DNA from: Kosakonia pseudosacchari
GTDB lineage: Bacteria; Pseudomonadota; Gammaproteobacteria; Enterobacterales; Enterobacteriaceae
DNA: 64,000 nt
Assembly (NCBI RefSeq): GCF_900184035.1
Contig: NZ_FXWP01000025.1
Span: forward strand, 124,001 to 188,000
Direction: 5' to 3'
A program made the position numbers and the translations under genes. Positions 1-9,254 of the stretch are shown one piece after another (position 1 is the first letter of the stretch; every line of letters begins with the position of its first letter). The notes beneath the pieces are model-generated. The model ran no database searches, was not told the DNA's origin, and saw only the letters and a list, made by a program, of their open reading frames with translations.

Positions 1-2
1 TG

Positions 3-2336
3 GCGCGCGGTTACCTGAACCGACCGGAGCTGACGGCAGAACGTTTTCTGCCGGACCCGTTCACGCCCGGCCAGCGGATGTACCGGACCGGCGACCTCGG
101 TCGCTGGCTGCCGGACGGCAACATTGAGTTTCTCGGGCGCAATGATTTTCAGGTCAAGCTGCGCGGGTTCCGTATCGAGCCGGGGGAGATTGAGGCCTGC
201 CTGGCCGGATGCGACGGCGTGCGCGACGCGGTGGTGATGATGCGGGAGGACACGCCGGGTGATAAACGGCTGGTCGCCTACCTGCTGGCACAGCCCGGTC
301 AGACGCTGGTGCCCGCCCGGCTGCGTCAGCAGCTGGCGCAGTCGCTGGCGGAGTACATGATGCCTGCCGCGTTCGTCACGCTGGAAAGTTTCCCGCTCAC
401 CCCGAACGGCAAGCTGGATCGCCGGGCGCTGCCCGCCCCGGATCGCACGGCAGTGGTCACCCGCGGGGATGACGCGCCCGTTGGTGACGTGGAAGAAACG
501 CTGGCTGCCATCTGGTGCGACCTGCTGGGGCTGTCGCAGGTCGGGCGGCATGACAACTTTTTTGAGCTCGGCGGTCACTCCTTACTGGCGGTTCAGCTGT
601 TAAACCGCATGGCAAAAACGGGGCTGGCTATCTCGCTGGCGACACTCTTTGCCAGACCGTCCCTCGCGCAGCTTGCGTGTGTCATTCAGAACAGGGAAAC
701 ATCACTCGTTTCACCTTTTGCCGATAATCCCATTGTGCTGCGGGATGAAGGTGCACAACCGCCACTCTTTTTGCTGCATGAGCCTTCAGGCGATCCGCTG
801 GTCTATTCGCCTCTGGCCACGTTGTTGCGAGTTGATCGCCCCGTATATGCGCTTTCAGCACTTGGTCTGCATACCGCAGAGAATCCGCCGACATCGCTGG
901 AAGCGCTGGCTGCCTGTCATATTGAGGCCATCCGCCGTTTACAGCCGCATGGACCTTACCATCTTGCTGGCTGGTCTTTAGGGGGCGTTATCAGTTATGA
1001 AATAGCGGTGCAGTTACAGCGAAGCGGGGAAGAGATCGCCTTTATCGGCATGATTGATAGCTATCATCCGGCTGCGCATCAAACGCGTGATTTCAGCACG
1101 AGCAGCGAGCGGGCACTGCGCGACGACATGATCGTAAATTTCTTGTCCATGCATGTGCCGGAGAGCGAAAGATCGATACTGGCACAGCTGCAAACGCCCA
1201 TTGATATGCAAGCCTTTTTTGATCTTTGTAGCGAACATAATTGGTTGCCGAAGGATATTCGCTATGAGGATCTATTGCTACGAATGGAAACGGTGTTGTA
1301 CCTCAGGCCGCTGGGGTTACGGTATCAGCCGACTCCTGCGGATCTCACCATCAATCTTTATACGGCAAACCCGGATGAAAGCGACGATATCTGGCGTGGC
1401 TGGCATGGCACCGTAAGCAGCGATTCGTCGCTACATATTGTTGGTGGAACGCATTTATCGATTATGCAACCGCCGTTACTGGCGCAACTGGCGAAGCGAA
1501 TGTCAGCAGATCTGCTCCCCCGATCTTGCTGGCACCCTGTGGTGATTATGCAGGAAGGCGCTGATTGCGAAACGCCACTCTTTTGCATCCCAGGTGCTGG
1601 CGCATCGGCATTCAGTTTTCTCGACCTGGTGGGGTTTTTGCCTGCAAAACTTCCTGTTTATGCGCTACAGGCGCGCGGGCTCACCAATGTGAGAACCATG
1701 CCGCACCTGACGATTGAAGAGACGGCGCGAGATTACATCTGCGCAATGCGTGAACGGCAGCCTTCCGGGCCATACCACCTTATTGGGCACTCTTTTGGCG
1801 GCTGGATAGCCTTTGAAATTGCGCTGCAATTACAGGCGCAGGGGGAGATGGTTGCCGATCTGATTATCATTGATAGCCGCTCCCCCGGAGTCAGGCCGCC
1901 GATCAGCCATCTCGGGGCGGTGATGCAATTAATCAGCATTTATAATTTGATGCTAAATCGGGCGCTGCCTGTTACGGAGGAAGCACTATCGCGGATGGAG
2001 CCGCACCAGCGGCTTATCTGCTTGCATCAACTTTTGATTGAGGCGGGAGTGTATACCCGTAACACGCCGCTTTCGTTGCTGGCGGGCGTTTTCCATGTGT
2101 TGTACGCAAACCTGAATACGTCCTATATTCCCCGCAAGCGTTACCAGGGCATGTTGCATAGCATTAATGCACAAGAAGCTAATGGCGCAGAGCGGGCACA
2201 GCGCGAAGCGATTTGGCGTGAATACGCGACACACTTCACCACCGTGTTGAGCCCCGGGAATCATATGACTATGCTGACCGCGCCGCATGCGGGCATGCTG
2301 GCCGATCATATAATGACCGTGATGAGTAAGCCTTAG
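3..2336 (+). CDS. Nonribosomal peptide synthetase, C-terminal part (A end, carrier domain, two thioesterases); 5' end outside window
   Basis: The reading frame is open from base 3, so the gene starts upstream. The first visible residues are the end of an adenylation domain, with YRTGDL at base 78 and the NGKLDRRALP motif that closes A domains. A carrier domain follows, with FFELGGHSLLA; the phosphopantetheine serine codon is at 579. Two alpha/beta-hydrolase thioesterase domains come next, each with its own nucleophile motif: GWSLGG (serine codon 975) and GHSFGG (serine codon 1791). This is the termination module of an assembly line that releases a peptide or lipopeptide. Tandem thioesterases are known from some lipopeptide synthetases; the product here cannot be named. 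The gene ends at a clear terminator and is not obviously linked to the T6SS downstream. Confidence 0.93.
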   Translation, partial: ARGYLNRPELTAERFLPDPFTPGQRMYRTGDLGRWLPDGNIEFLGRNDFQVKLRGFRIEPGEIEACLAGCDGVRDAVVMMREDTPGDKRLVAYLLAQPGQTLVPARLRQQLAQSLAEYMMPAAFVTLESFPLTPNGKLDRRALPAPDRTAVVTRGDDAPVGDVEETLAAIWCDLLGLSQVGRHDNFFELGGHSLLAVQLLNRMAKTGLAISLATLFARPSLAQLACVIQNRETSLVSPFADNPIVLRDEGAQPPLFLLHEPSGDPLVYSPLATLLRVDRPVYALSALGLHTAENPPTSLEALAACHIEAIRRLQPHGPYHLAGWSLGGVISYEIAVQLQRSGEEIAFIGMIDSYHPAAHQTRDFSTSSERALRDDMIVNFLSMHVPESERSILAQLQTPIDMQAFFDLCSEHNWLPKDIRYEDLLLRMETVLYLRPLGLRYQPTPADLTINLYTANPDESDDIWRGWHGTVSSDSSLHIVGGTHLSIMQPPLLAQLAKRMSADLLPRSCWHPVVIMQEGADCETPLFCIPGAGASAFSFLDLVGFLPAKLPVYALQARGLTNVRTMPHLTIEETARDYICAMRERQPSGPYHLIGHSFGGWIAFEIALQLQAQGEMVADLIIIDSRSPGVRPPISHLGAVMQLISIYNLMLNRALPVTEEALSRMEPHQRLICLHQLLIEAGVYTRNTPLSLLAGVFHVLYANLNTSYIPRKRYQGMLHSINAQEANGAERAQREAIWREYATHFTTVLSPGNHMTMLTAPHAGMLADHIMTVMSKP

Positions 2337-2362
2337 CCGGGGCCGTTTTTGGTATCCAACCT

Positions 2363-2390
2363 AAACCACTTCTGACGAGGTGGTTTTTTA
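2363..2390 (+). terminator. Rho-independent terminator after the NRPS gene
   Basis: A nine-base stem (aaaccactt / aggtggttt, one G-T pair) with a six-base loop is followed by a short T run. It lies 26 bases after the stop codon. Confidence 0.85.
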
Positions 2391-2497
2391 TTTGTGCCTC
2401 TAAAAGCACAGATCAGAGCAGCCTCCTGCTTCCGGTTATATTTGCACGCTGGTAAAGTGATTCGCGGGTAAAAACGAGGGAGCAGAGGCAGACAAAG

Positions 2498-3130
2498 ATG
2501 AGCGGGCGTATCGACTATCAGATTGAAAAATATAGTTTCACCGCCGTTGATGAAACGCCGCGTCTGGCGCGTCAGTGGGCCGATGTCATGGACGAGTGCC
2601 GTCAGACGCAGGCCGGGGCGCAGGAGCGTTTACGCATTGCATTGTTGAATGTGGATTACGTTACCAGCCTGGAGCTGCCTTTTCGTTTGTTGCTGGTTCG
2701 TGCGCCGCAGCTTATCGACAGCCTGCGCGATGAGCTGCAAATCAGCCGTAAACCCGCCGTTATCAGCGGCAGCCGCTGGGGATGTACCTACAGTCTGAAA
2801 AGCGATTTAAGCACTATTCCGGATGCTTTTAGCTACCGCTTTTCCAATCGTATCCGTCGCCTTGATCCCACCAACGTTACGGCGGCACCGTACCAGCAAA
2901 TCGCTAAAGAGGTTAAAGCCCCGCGCGAACGCCTGAAGCTGGCGCTGGAGAAGGGGCTCCAGGTCACGGCGCTTGATGCGTTATTCTGGTTTGGCATTCA
3001 GCGGCTTGCCGCAGATGTGGCGAGGCTCAGAAAGAAAGGGATGAGAATCAGCACCGCAGAAACGGATGTATTCGATAGCCTGACGGGCACAACGCGGCGG
3101 GTACCGTATTATCAACTTGAACAGCGTTAA
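2498..3130 (+). CDS. Putative DNA-binding protein with C-terminal helix-turn-helix (HTH_39-like), beside the T6SS
   Basis: The protein has 210 residues and no signal peptide or membrane segment. The last 60 or so residues (LEKGLQVTALDALFWFGIQR, then LRKKGMRIST) have the shape of the HTH_39 helix-turn-helix: 'start of list, choose by position, rule out alternatives, then LR..G..I.T'. That fold is common in phage and plasmid proteins. The N-terminal 140 residues contain a VTSLELPFRLLL stretch and are not recognised. The gene is codirectional with the T6SS, 276 bases before tssB, so a role as a local regulator is possible but is inference from position only. It could equally be a remnant of a mobile element. 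Confidence 0.6.
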   Translation: MSGRIDYQIEKYSFTAVDETPRLARQWADVMDECRQTQAGAQERLRIALLNVDYVTSLELPFRLLLVRAPQLIDSLRDELQISRKPAVISGSRWGCTYSLKSDLSTIPDAFSYRFSNRIRRLDPTNVTAAPYQQIAKEVKAPRERLKLALEKGLQVTALDALFWFGIQRLAADVARLRKKGMRISTAETDVFDSLTGTTRRVPYYQLEQR

Positions 3131-3406
3131 AGAAACTTTAGCGATATATTTAAATTCATTCAGGAATACTTTCTGAAAATATAGCGCGGCTCTATTATCG
3201 GTAATAATATTATCTGGAAAGTACAGTGCGCTAATTAACTCATCAATTAATAACTTCGCGCATTAAAAATTAATTGAAAGCCTTTATTTATTCCTAATCT
3301 TTAGTATTTGCTGTAAAAAAATGAACCGTTTTGGTTTATTGTTCCCGTGTTATGCGCAGGGACCGTGACGCGCAAATATCTCAAAACAATAAACAGAGAG
3401 GGAACG
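3131..3406 (+). promoter_or_regulatory. AT-rich leader upstream of the T6SS operon
   Basis: This 276-base stretch has no credible gene and is much richer in A and T than its flanks, with many TTAAT and AATTAA tracts. It must hold the promoter of tssB. AT richness of this kind suits silencing by H-NS, which is known to control several enterobacterial T6SS clusters, but that is inference. I could not fix -35 and -10 boxes with confidence and saw no sigma-54 box. Confidence 0.4.
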
Positions 3407-3904
3407 ATGAGCGATAGCTTCCAGCGGGAGATACCGAAAGCGCGTATCAACCTGAAACTCGACCTGCATACGGGCGGAGCACAGAAAAAAACAGAATTAC
3501 CTTTGAAATTACTGGTTGCGGGTGATTTTAGTCATGGGCAGGAAACCGCATCTTTAAGCGAACGTGTTAAAGTCAATATTAATAAGAATAACTTTAATAG
3601 TGTTCTTTCTGATTATTCCCCAAAAGTTAACCTGGTTGTCGAAAATACACTGGCTGGTAATGGTAGCGAAGAGAATATCAGCTTGACGTTCCGCGATATG
3701 AAAGATTTCACACCAGAAGAGGTCGCCCGCCAAATTCCCCAGCTCAAAGCTATGCTGGCAATGCGTAATCTGCTTCGCGATCTGAAAGCGAACTTACTCG
3801 ATAATCAGACTTTCCGAAAGGAATTAGAAAAAATTCTTCTTAACCCCTCTCTCAGCGCAGAGTTGCGTGATGAGCTCTCATCCCTTGCGCCCAAACAGCC
3901 ATGA
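3407..3904 (+). CDS. tssB: T6SS sheath protein TssB (VipA)
   Basis: TssB is the smaller of the two proteins that polymerise with TssC into the contractile sheath. The start at 3407 follows a good ribosome binding site (gagaggga) and gives 165 residues, the usual family length; an in-frame ATG 60 bases upstream has no such site. Family features are the N-terminal SFQREIPKARINLKLDLHTGG, the LPLKLLVAGDF strand, and the FRDMKDFTPEEVARQIPQL segment. It is the first gene of the T6SS run, and tssC follows 38 bases later. Confidence 0.96.
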   Translation: MSDSFQREIPKARINLKLDLHTGGAQKKTELPLKLLVAGDFSHGQETASLSERVKVNINKNNFNSVLSDYSPKVNLVVENTLAGNGSEENISLTFRDMKDFTPEEVARQIPQLKAMLAMRNLLRDLKANLLDNQTFRKELEKILLNPSLSAELRDELSSLAPKQP

Positions 3905-3942
3905 ATGCTGGCGAAGTTTTAACAGATGAATAAGGAATGTTG

Positions 3943-5484
3943 ATGTCTGTACAAAATGAAAGTGTCGCCACCGGCGAAAGCGTGGTTTTACAAGGCTCGC
4001 AAGCGGGAGGTGTCTATGCCTCTTTATTTGAAAAAATCAATCTGAGCCCGGTAACGGCGTTAAGCGCGCTGGATATCTGGCAGGATGCGCAAGCAATGTC
4101 GGACGCTACTGCCGATGAGCGTCTGACCGCCGGGATGCAGGTGTTCCTGGAATGCCTGACAAAGTCCGGTTCGAAAGTCGAAAAACTTGACCGTAATTTG
4201 ATTGACCACCATATCGCAGAGCTGGATTACCAGATCAGCCGCCAACTGGATGCAGTGATGCACCATGAGGCGTTTCAGACTGTAGAAAGTCTGTGGTGTG
4301 GGCTGAAATCCCTGGTAGATAAAACCGATTTTCGCCAGAACGTTAAAATCGAACTGCTCGATCTCTCCAAAGACGATCTGCGCCAGGATTTCGAAGATAG
4401 CCCCGAAATTATCCAGAGCGGTTTATACAAACATACTTACATCGACGAGTATGACACGCCGGGTGGCGAGCCTATCGCCGCGCTGATCTCCGCTTACGAA
4501 TTTGATGCTTCTGCGCAGGATGTCGCTTTGTTGCGCAATATTTCGAAAGTGTCTGCCGCGGCCCACATGCCGTTTATTGGCTCTGCGGGACCGAAATTCT
4601 TCCTCAAGGACGCGATGGAGGACGTGGCGGCGATTAAAGATATCGGCAACTACTTTGACCGTGCTGAATACATCAAGTGGAAATCCTTTCGCGAGACGGA
4701 CGACTCCCGCTACATCGGTCTGGTAATGCCACGCGTGCTTGGCCGTCTGCCATATGGTCCTGATACCGTGCCGGTACGCAGCTTCAATTATGTTGAAGAA
4801 GTGAAAGGGCCGGATCACGATAAATACTTGTGGACTAACGCTTCGTTCGCCTTTGCTGCCAATATGGTTCGCAGCTTTATCAATAACGGCTGGTGCGTAC
4901 AAATTCGCGGCCCGCAGGCGGGCGGTGCCGTTCAGGATCTGCCTATTCACCTCTATGACCTTGGCACGGGCAATCAGGTCAAAATTCCCTCTGAAGTGAT
5001 GATCCCGGAAACGCGTGAATTTGAGTTCGCCAATCTCGGCTTTATTCCGCTGTCGTATTACAAAAACCGTGATTACGCCTGCTTCTTCTCCGCGAACTCC
5101 ACGCAGAAACCGGCGCTGTACGATACCGCTGACGCAACCGCCAATAGCCGTATCAATGCGCGCCTGCCGTATATCTTCCTGCTCTCGCGTATTGCGCATT
5201 ACCTGAAGCTTATTCAGCGCGAAAACATCGGCACCACCAAAGATCGCCGGTTACTGGAACTGGAGCTGAACACCTGGGTGCGTAGCCTGGTCACCGAAAT
5301 GACCGATCCGGGCGACGAGCTGCAGGCTTCCCACCCGCTGCGCGATGCCAAAGTTGTGGTCGAAGATATTGACGATAACCCCGGATTCTTCCGCGTCAAA
5401 CTCTATGCCATCCCCCATTTCCAGGTCGAAGGCATGGATGTCAACCTGTCACTGGTTTCCCAGATGCCGAAGGCGAAGTCATAA
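3943..5484 (+). CDS. tssC: T6SS sheath protein TssC (VipB)
   Basis: TssC is the large sheath subunit, 513 residues from the ATG at 3943. That start is preferred to the ATG at 3937 because the ribosome binding site (aagga, 3932-3936) sits six bases before 3943 but touches 3937. Typical family stretches are HHEAFQTVESLWCGLKSLV, GQ-like PFIGSAGPKFF, the LPYGPDTVPVRSFNYVEEV block, and the C-terminal HFQVEGMDVNLSLVSQMPK. It interlocks with TssB to form the sheath around the Hcp tube. ClpV, encoded downstream, disassembles the contracted sheath. Confidence 0.97.
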   Translation: MSVQNESVATGESVVLQGSQAGGVYASLFEKINLSPVTALSALDIWQDAQAMSDATADERLTAGMQVFLECLTKSGSKVEKLDRNLIDHHIAELDYQISRQLDAVMHHEAFQTVESLWCGLKSLVDKTDFRQNVKIELLDLSKDDLRQDFEDSPEIIQSGLYKHTYIDEYDTPGGEPIAALISAYEFDASAQDVALLRNISKVSAAAHMPFIGSAGPKFFLKDAMEDVAAIKDIGNYFDRAEYIKWKSFRETDDSRYIGLVMPRVLGRLPYGPDTVPVRSFNYVEEVKGPDHDKYLWTNASFAFAANMVRSFINNGWCVQIRGPQAGGAVQDLPIHLYDLGTGNQVKIPSEVMIPETREFEFANLGFIPLSYYKNRDYACFFSANSTQKPALYDTADATANSRINARLPYIFLLSRIAHYLKLIQRENIGTTKDRRLLELELNTWVRSLVTEMTDPGDELQASHPLRDAKVVVEDIDDNPGFFRVKLYAIPHFQVEGMDVNLSLVSQMPKAKS

Positions 5485-5502
5485 GGCGAGGGAAAACCAG
5501 GG

Positions 5503-6852
5503 ATGAAGATTTATCGTCCGTTATGGCATGAAGGGGCCTTACTGGCCCCACAGCAGTTTCAGCAACAGTCCGGGTGGGACTCTTTTTCCCGTGCCGGATT
5601 GTCGCGGCTTTACAGCCCCTTTCCCTGGGGTGTTGAGTGTGTAGAGCTCAATGACGCCCTTCTCGCGTCTGGTCGGGTGCAGGTGCAGACCCTGCGCCTG
5701 TGGCTTCCTGATGGCACATTGGTTGACACACAAAACAGTGATTTACCGCCTGAGCCGAGAGAAGTGGAACTGTCAGATTCCGCTCAGATGGATAGTGTGA
5801 CCGTGCTGATTGCGTTGCCAGTGATGCAACCCGGCATTGTTAATGTCCAGATGGACACAGTGCCTGCCGAACGTCCGCTGCGTTATCGCGAAGAGTGGGT
5901 AACGGTTCAGGATGTATTCGGTCAGGAAGAAGAACCGATGGCAGTGGCCCGTTTCAACCTTGCGTTCCGTTTTGATCATGAAAGTAATGATGCCTGGCAG
6001 ACCTGCGCTGTAGCTCGTCTATTGCGTAACGGGCAGGGGGGCTGGCGTCAGGATCCGGACTTTGTGCCGCCGATGGCAATGTTCTCTGCGAGCAGCCTGT
6101 TACGTGAACGTCTGGTGCTGCTGAATCGCCAGTTGCGTTCCCGACGCCAGCGTCTGATGGCGATGCGTCGAGAGAGCAATGACCGCATGGCGGATTTTGC
6201 GGTTGCCGATGTCTCGTTGTTCTGGTTGCTAAATGCGCTGAATACGCATGCCCGTGTTTTGACGGAGTTCGAACGTTTTCCGTCCCGTCACCCTGAACAG
6301 GTATGGGCAGAGCTGGCGCGACTTGCGGGTAGTCTGCTGACGTTTTCTCTGGATCGCGATCTGGATGCGATCCCGGACTACGACCATCACGCCCCGGAAA
6401 ACACCTTCCCGCCGTTATTTGAACTTATCAGCGAGCTGCTGGAAGCCAGTCTGCCGTCGCGTGTTGTTGCCGTGAATATGACCCGTCAGGACGAGCAGAC
6501 CTGGAAAGCGGTGTTGCATGATATTCGTCTGCGCGAAGAAGCCGATTTTTATCTGTCTGTCCGTTCAAATCTGCCTGCCTGGCAGGTGGCCGAGAAATTT
6601 ACTGAAATGGCCATGGCTGGTACCCCGGATGATGTGGGGCAGATTACCGGCGTGGCGATGGAAGGTATTGGTCTTATCCCTCTCACCCGTGTTCCTGCTG
6701 CACTGCCGGTGCGCCTGGAAAATCAGTATTTCGTGCTGGATATGGAGAGCCGTGCGGCGCATGAGATGCTGGAGCAGGGCGTGTGTTTGTTCTACGTACC
6801 GTCATTGTTGGGCGAGCTTGAACTTGAACTGTTTGCGGTGCTGCGCTCATGA
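5503..6852 (+). CDS. tssK: T6SS baseplate protein TssK
   Basis: TssK is a baseplate subunit that links TssFGE to the membrane complex. The protein has 449 residues, typical for the family, and begins with the diagnostic MKIYRPLWHEGALLAPQQFQ. The shoulder and neck region (HPEQVWAELARLAGSLLTFS) and the C-terminal head that docks on TssL are present. It starts 18 bases after tssC, and its stop overlaps the start of tssL (ATGA), which suggests translational coupling. Confidence 0.97.
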   Translation: MKIYRPLWHEGALLAPQQFQQQSGWDSFSRAGLSRLYSPFPWGVECVELNDALLASGRVQVQTLRLWLPDGTLVDTQNSDLPPEPREVELSDSAQMDSVTVLIALPVMQPGIVNVQMDTVPAERPLRYREEWVTVQDVFGQEEEPMAVARFNLAFRFDHESNDAWQTCAVARLLRNGQGGWRQDPDFVPPMAMFSASSLLRERLVLLNRQLRSRRQRLMAMRRESNDRMADFAVADVSLFWLLNALNTHARVLTEFERFPSRHPEQVWAELARLAGSLLTFSLDRDLDAIPDYDHHAPENTFPPLFELISELLEASLPSRVVAVNMTRQDEQTWKAVLHDIRLREEADFYLSVRSNLPAWQVAEKFTEMAMAGTPDDVGQITGVAMEGIGLIPLTRVPAALPVRLENQYFVLDMESRAAHEMLEQGVCLFYVPSLLGELELELFAVLRS

Positions 6853-7574
6853 GAAAGGATATCGATATCGACGACCTGATGGCGGATACCTGGCTCACAG
6901 TGGCACAACTGCGTCACGGCGGCAGAGCTCCGGATGGCAAGGCGCTCTATAAAAACTGTTGTGCACAGGTGGAGAGCGTACGTGAAGCACTGGAGCGCGC
7001 TGGTTACGACAGCGAGAGCATCGCGCATATTACCTATGCGCAGTGTGCCCTGCTGGATGAAGCGGTGATGAACCGCAAGCCCGTTTCTGCTGCAGCAGAA
7101 GCGGATTCGTTGGACTATGAATTTGCCACTGAGGTACTGCAGAAGGCTGACATGGACGAAGGTATCAAAGCCTGGCGCGCAGCGCCGTTGCAGGCCCGTT
7201 ACTTTGGTTCGCTACGTGCGGGTGGTGCCTTATATGACCGCATTGCGGAAGTATTGCTTCAGCCGTCACCGGTTCCTGCGGTGCTGACCTGCTACCAGCG
7301 TGTTCTTGCGCTGGGGTTCCAGGGGCAGTTTGCCCTCTCCGGTGCCGGACAGACGCAGCGAGAAGAGGTGGTTGCGGCTCTTAATGAGCGTGTACCACCG
7401 CTGGAGACTCGCGTTGACCTGGTCGTACAGAAAACCGGTAAACGCCGCTACAACATTCTGCGCTCCGTATGGTTCTGGATAATCCTGTCGGCGATTCTCA
7501 CTGCACTGGTCTGGGCTGGTGGTCACCTGTGGTTGAAGGATCTTTTGCGCCAGCAACTCCCGGAGTTGCGCTGA
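6849..7574 (+). CDS. tssL: T6SS membrane-complex protein TssL (DotU/IcmH)
   Basis: TssL is the inner-membrane protein that with TssM and TssJ anchors the machine. The cytoplasmic hook is recognisable from YAQCALLDEAVMNR and LEFALGFQGQF-like residues (ALGFQGQFALSG). A single membrane helix lies near the C terminus (SVWFWIILSAILTALVWAGG), followed by about 17 periplasmic residues. At 241 residues it lacks a peptidoglycan-binding extension; that role is probably met by the separate OmpA-domain protein that follows. It overlaps tssK by four bases and the next gene by one (TGATG). Confidence 0.95.
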   Translation: MRKDIDIDDLMADTWLTVAQLRHGGRAPDGKALYKNCCAQVESVREALERAGYDSESIAHITYAQCALLDEAVMNRKPVSAAAEADSLDYEFATEVLQKADMDEGIKAWRAAPLQARYFGSLRAGGALYDRIAEVLLQPSPVPAVLTCYQRVLALGFQGQFALSGAGQTQREEVVAALNERVPPLETRVDLVVQKTGKRRYNILRSVWFWIILSAILTALVWAGGHLWLKDLLRQQLPELR

Positions 7575-9250
7575 TGCGAAAATCTGCACTGCCACGGGCT
7601 GCGTTTCCGGTGCTGATTTGTCTGGCTGCCGCGCTCTGGGTGATTTGGGGTTTTCTGAATGTCTCTGTGCTGGTTAACAGTGTGCTGACGCTGACAGGGC
7701 TCATGGTGGCGCTGTTGCTGATGTGTAGCTGCTATCGTCGCCAGCAGCCTGCCGGTCAACGTATTGATAAGCGTGTTTCTCCACCAGCAGGTTTCACCGG
7801 CCCGGTTTTGCTGGTGTGCGGTGATATTGACGACCACCTGTTTGTGCAGGGAGCATGCCGAACCACGGCGCAGGGCTGCTATCTGAAAGTGGGTTCAACG
7901 GATCAGTTAAGCAAATTTGCTGATCATTTACTCGCGCGTGAACCAGGTATGGCCGAGCAATTAGTGGTGATGTTCCGCTGCTTGCCAGATTTGCACAAGG
8001 ATGAGGGGCGACTGCGTGTTTCTCTGAAGGAACTGCGTCAGCAGGTGAAACAGCTGAAAAATCTTTCCGGCTATATGCCACCTGTCGTGTTGGTTGGTGA
8101 ATTTTCCGGGCCGGAAACGCCGTGGATCGTAATACGGGGTAACACGCCGCTGTTTTTCCCGACGGATGAACCTGCACAAACGCTGGAGGAGTGGCGATCT
8201 CTGCCCGAAAACGTGATCTGTCTGCCGTACCTGTCTCATGCGGTTAGCCTGCTGCAACAGGTGGTGATGGATGAACTGACGAAAGCGGACATCCTGTGTC
8301 CGGTTGTCACCCCGTTTGCGGTGGTTGTGCGCAGTGGGGCAGTCCGTAGTGAAATCGAGGCCATCTGGCCGCAGTGGTTGTTTCGCCATACCAAACTGCT
8401 GCCCCCAGCTTCCAGCTCAACGTATCCGTCGCTGTGGCATTTTGCCGATCCGGTTCTGCCGTTACTTGCGCCTTATGCCATGCCGCTTCAGGGCGGGAAA
8501 ACCTGGCGTCTTGTGGTGATGTTCCTGTTGTTTTGCATCGTCAGCGCGCTTGGTCTGTCCGTTCTGCATAACCAGTCCCTTATTGGGCGGATCGCTGCTG
8601 ATCTGCAGCGCTGGTACGCCATTCCCATGACCCACTACGCAGCGAAAGCGCAGTCACTACAATCCTTGCAACAGGATGCCCTGTTGCTGGAGCGCTGGAA
8701 GCGTCAGGGCGAGCCGCAGCGTTACGGACTGGGACTCTATCCTGGTGAGCGTTTGTGGCTGAGTGTTCAGCAGGCCATTGATACTTATGTTCCGCCACCG
8801 CCGCCGCAAAAACCAAAACTGGTACCGAAAATTATCCGCCTCGACAGCATGTCGCTATTCGACACGGGTGAGTCAGACCTCAAGTCTGGTTCTACCAGAC
8901 TGCTGGTCAACTCTCTGGTGGACATCAAGGCCAGACCCGCCTGGCTGATTGTCGTGTCCGGTCATACCGATAACACCGGTAACCCGAAACTGAATCAGAC
9001 ACTGTCCCTGAAACGTGCCGAAGCGGTACGCGACTGGATGCGTGACACCGGTGATGTGCCGGAAAGCTGTTTTGCGGTGCAGGGCTACGGTCAAAGTCGC
9101 CCCATTGCAACCAATGACACCCCGGAAGGCCGTGCGCTCAACCGCCGTGTCGAAATCAGTCTGGTACCGCAGGCCAACGCCTGTCAGTTACCGGGCAAAC
9201 CCTCAGCGTCATCACAGGATGATGGCGTATCACAACACAATGGAGAGTAA
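7574..9250 (+). CDS. T6SS-associated OmpA-family membrane protein (peptidoglycan anchor)
   Basis: The ATG at 7574 overlaps the tssL stop, so this start is chosen over upstream in-frame codons; the product has 558 residues. Two N-terminal hydrophobic segments (residues 8-55) are followed by a cytoplasmic-type region, another membrane helix around residue 320, a proline-rich PPPPPQKP linker, and a C-terminal OmpA domain. The OmpA domain shows SGHTDNTGN, LSLKRAEAVRDWM and NRRVEISLVP, the signature that binds peptidoglycan. It fits a TagL-like role, tethering the TssJLM complex to the cell wall in trans because TssL here lacks its own domain. The link to TssL is inferred from position. Confidence 0.88.
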   Translation: MRKSALPRAAFPVLICLAAALWVIWGFLNVSVLVNSVLTLTGLMVALLLMCSCYRRQQPAGQRIDKRVSPPAGFTGPVLLVCGDIDDHLFVQGACRTTAQGCYLKVGSTDQLSKFADHLLAREPGMAEQLVVMFRCLPDLHKDEGRLRVSLKELRQQVKQLKNLSGYMPPVVLVGEFSGPETPWIVIRGNTPLFFPTDEPAQTLEEWRSLPENVICLPYLSHAVSLLQQVVMDELTKADILCPVVTPFAVVVRSGAVRSEIEAIWPQWLFRHTKLLPPASSSTYPSLWHFADPVLPLLAPYAMPLQGGKTWRLVVMFLLFCIVSALGLSVLHNQSLIGRIAADLQRWYAIPMTHYAAKAQSLQSLQQDALLLERWKRQGEPQRYGLGLYPGERLWLSVQQAIDTYVPPPPPQKPKLVPKIIRLDSMSLFDTGESDLKSGSTRLLVNSLVDIKARPAWLIVVSGHTDNTGNPKLNQTLSLKRAEAVRDWMRDTGDVPESCFAVQGYGQSRPIATNDTPEGRALNRRVEISLVPQANACQLPGKPSASSQDDGVSQHNGE

Positions 9251-9254
9251 TTCC

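Noticed and set aside
4423..5199. 258-codon minus-strand ORF inside tssC
   Set aside because: It mirrors a strongly conserved gene in a GC-rich region; composition makes long antisense frames likely, and no family is recognisable.
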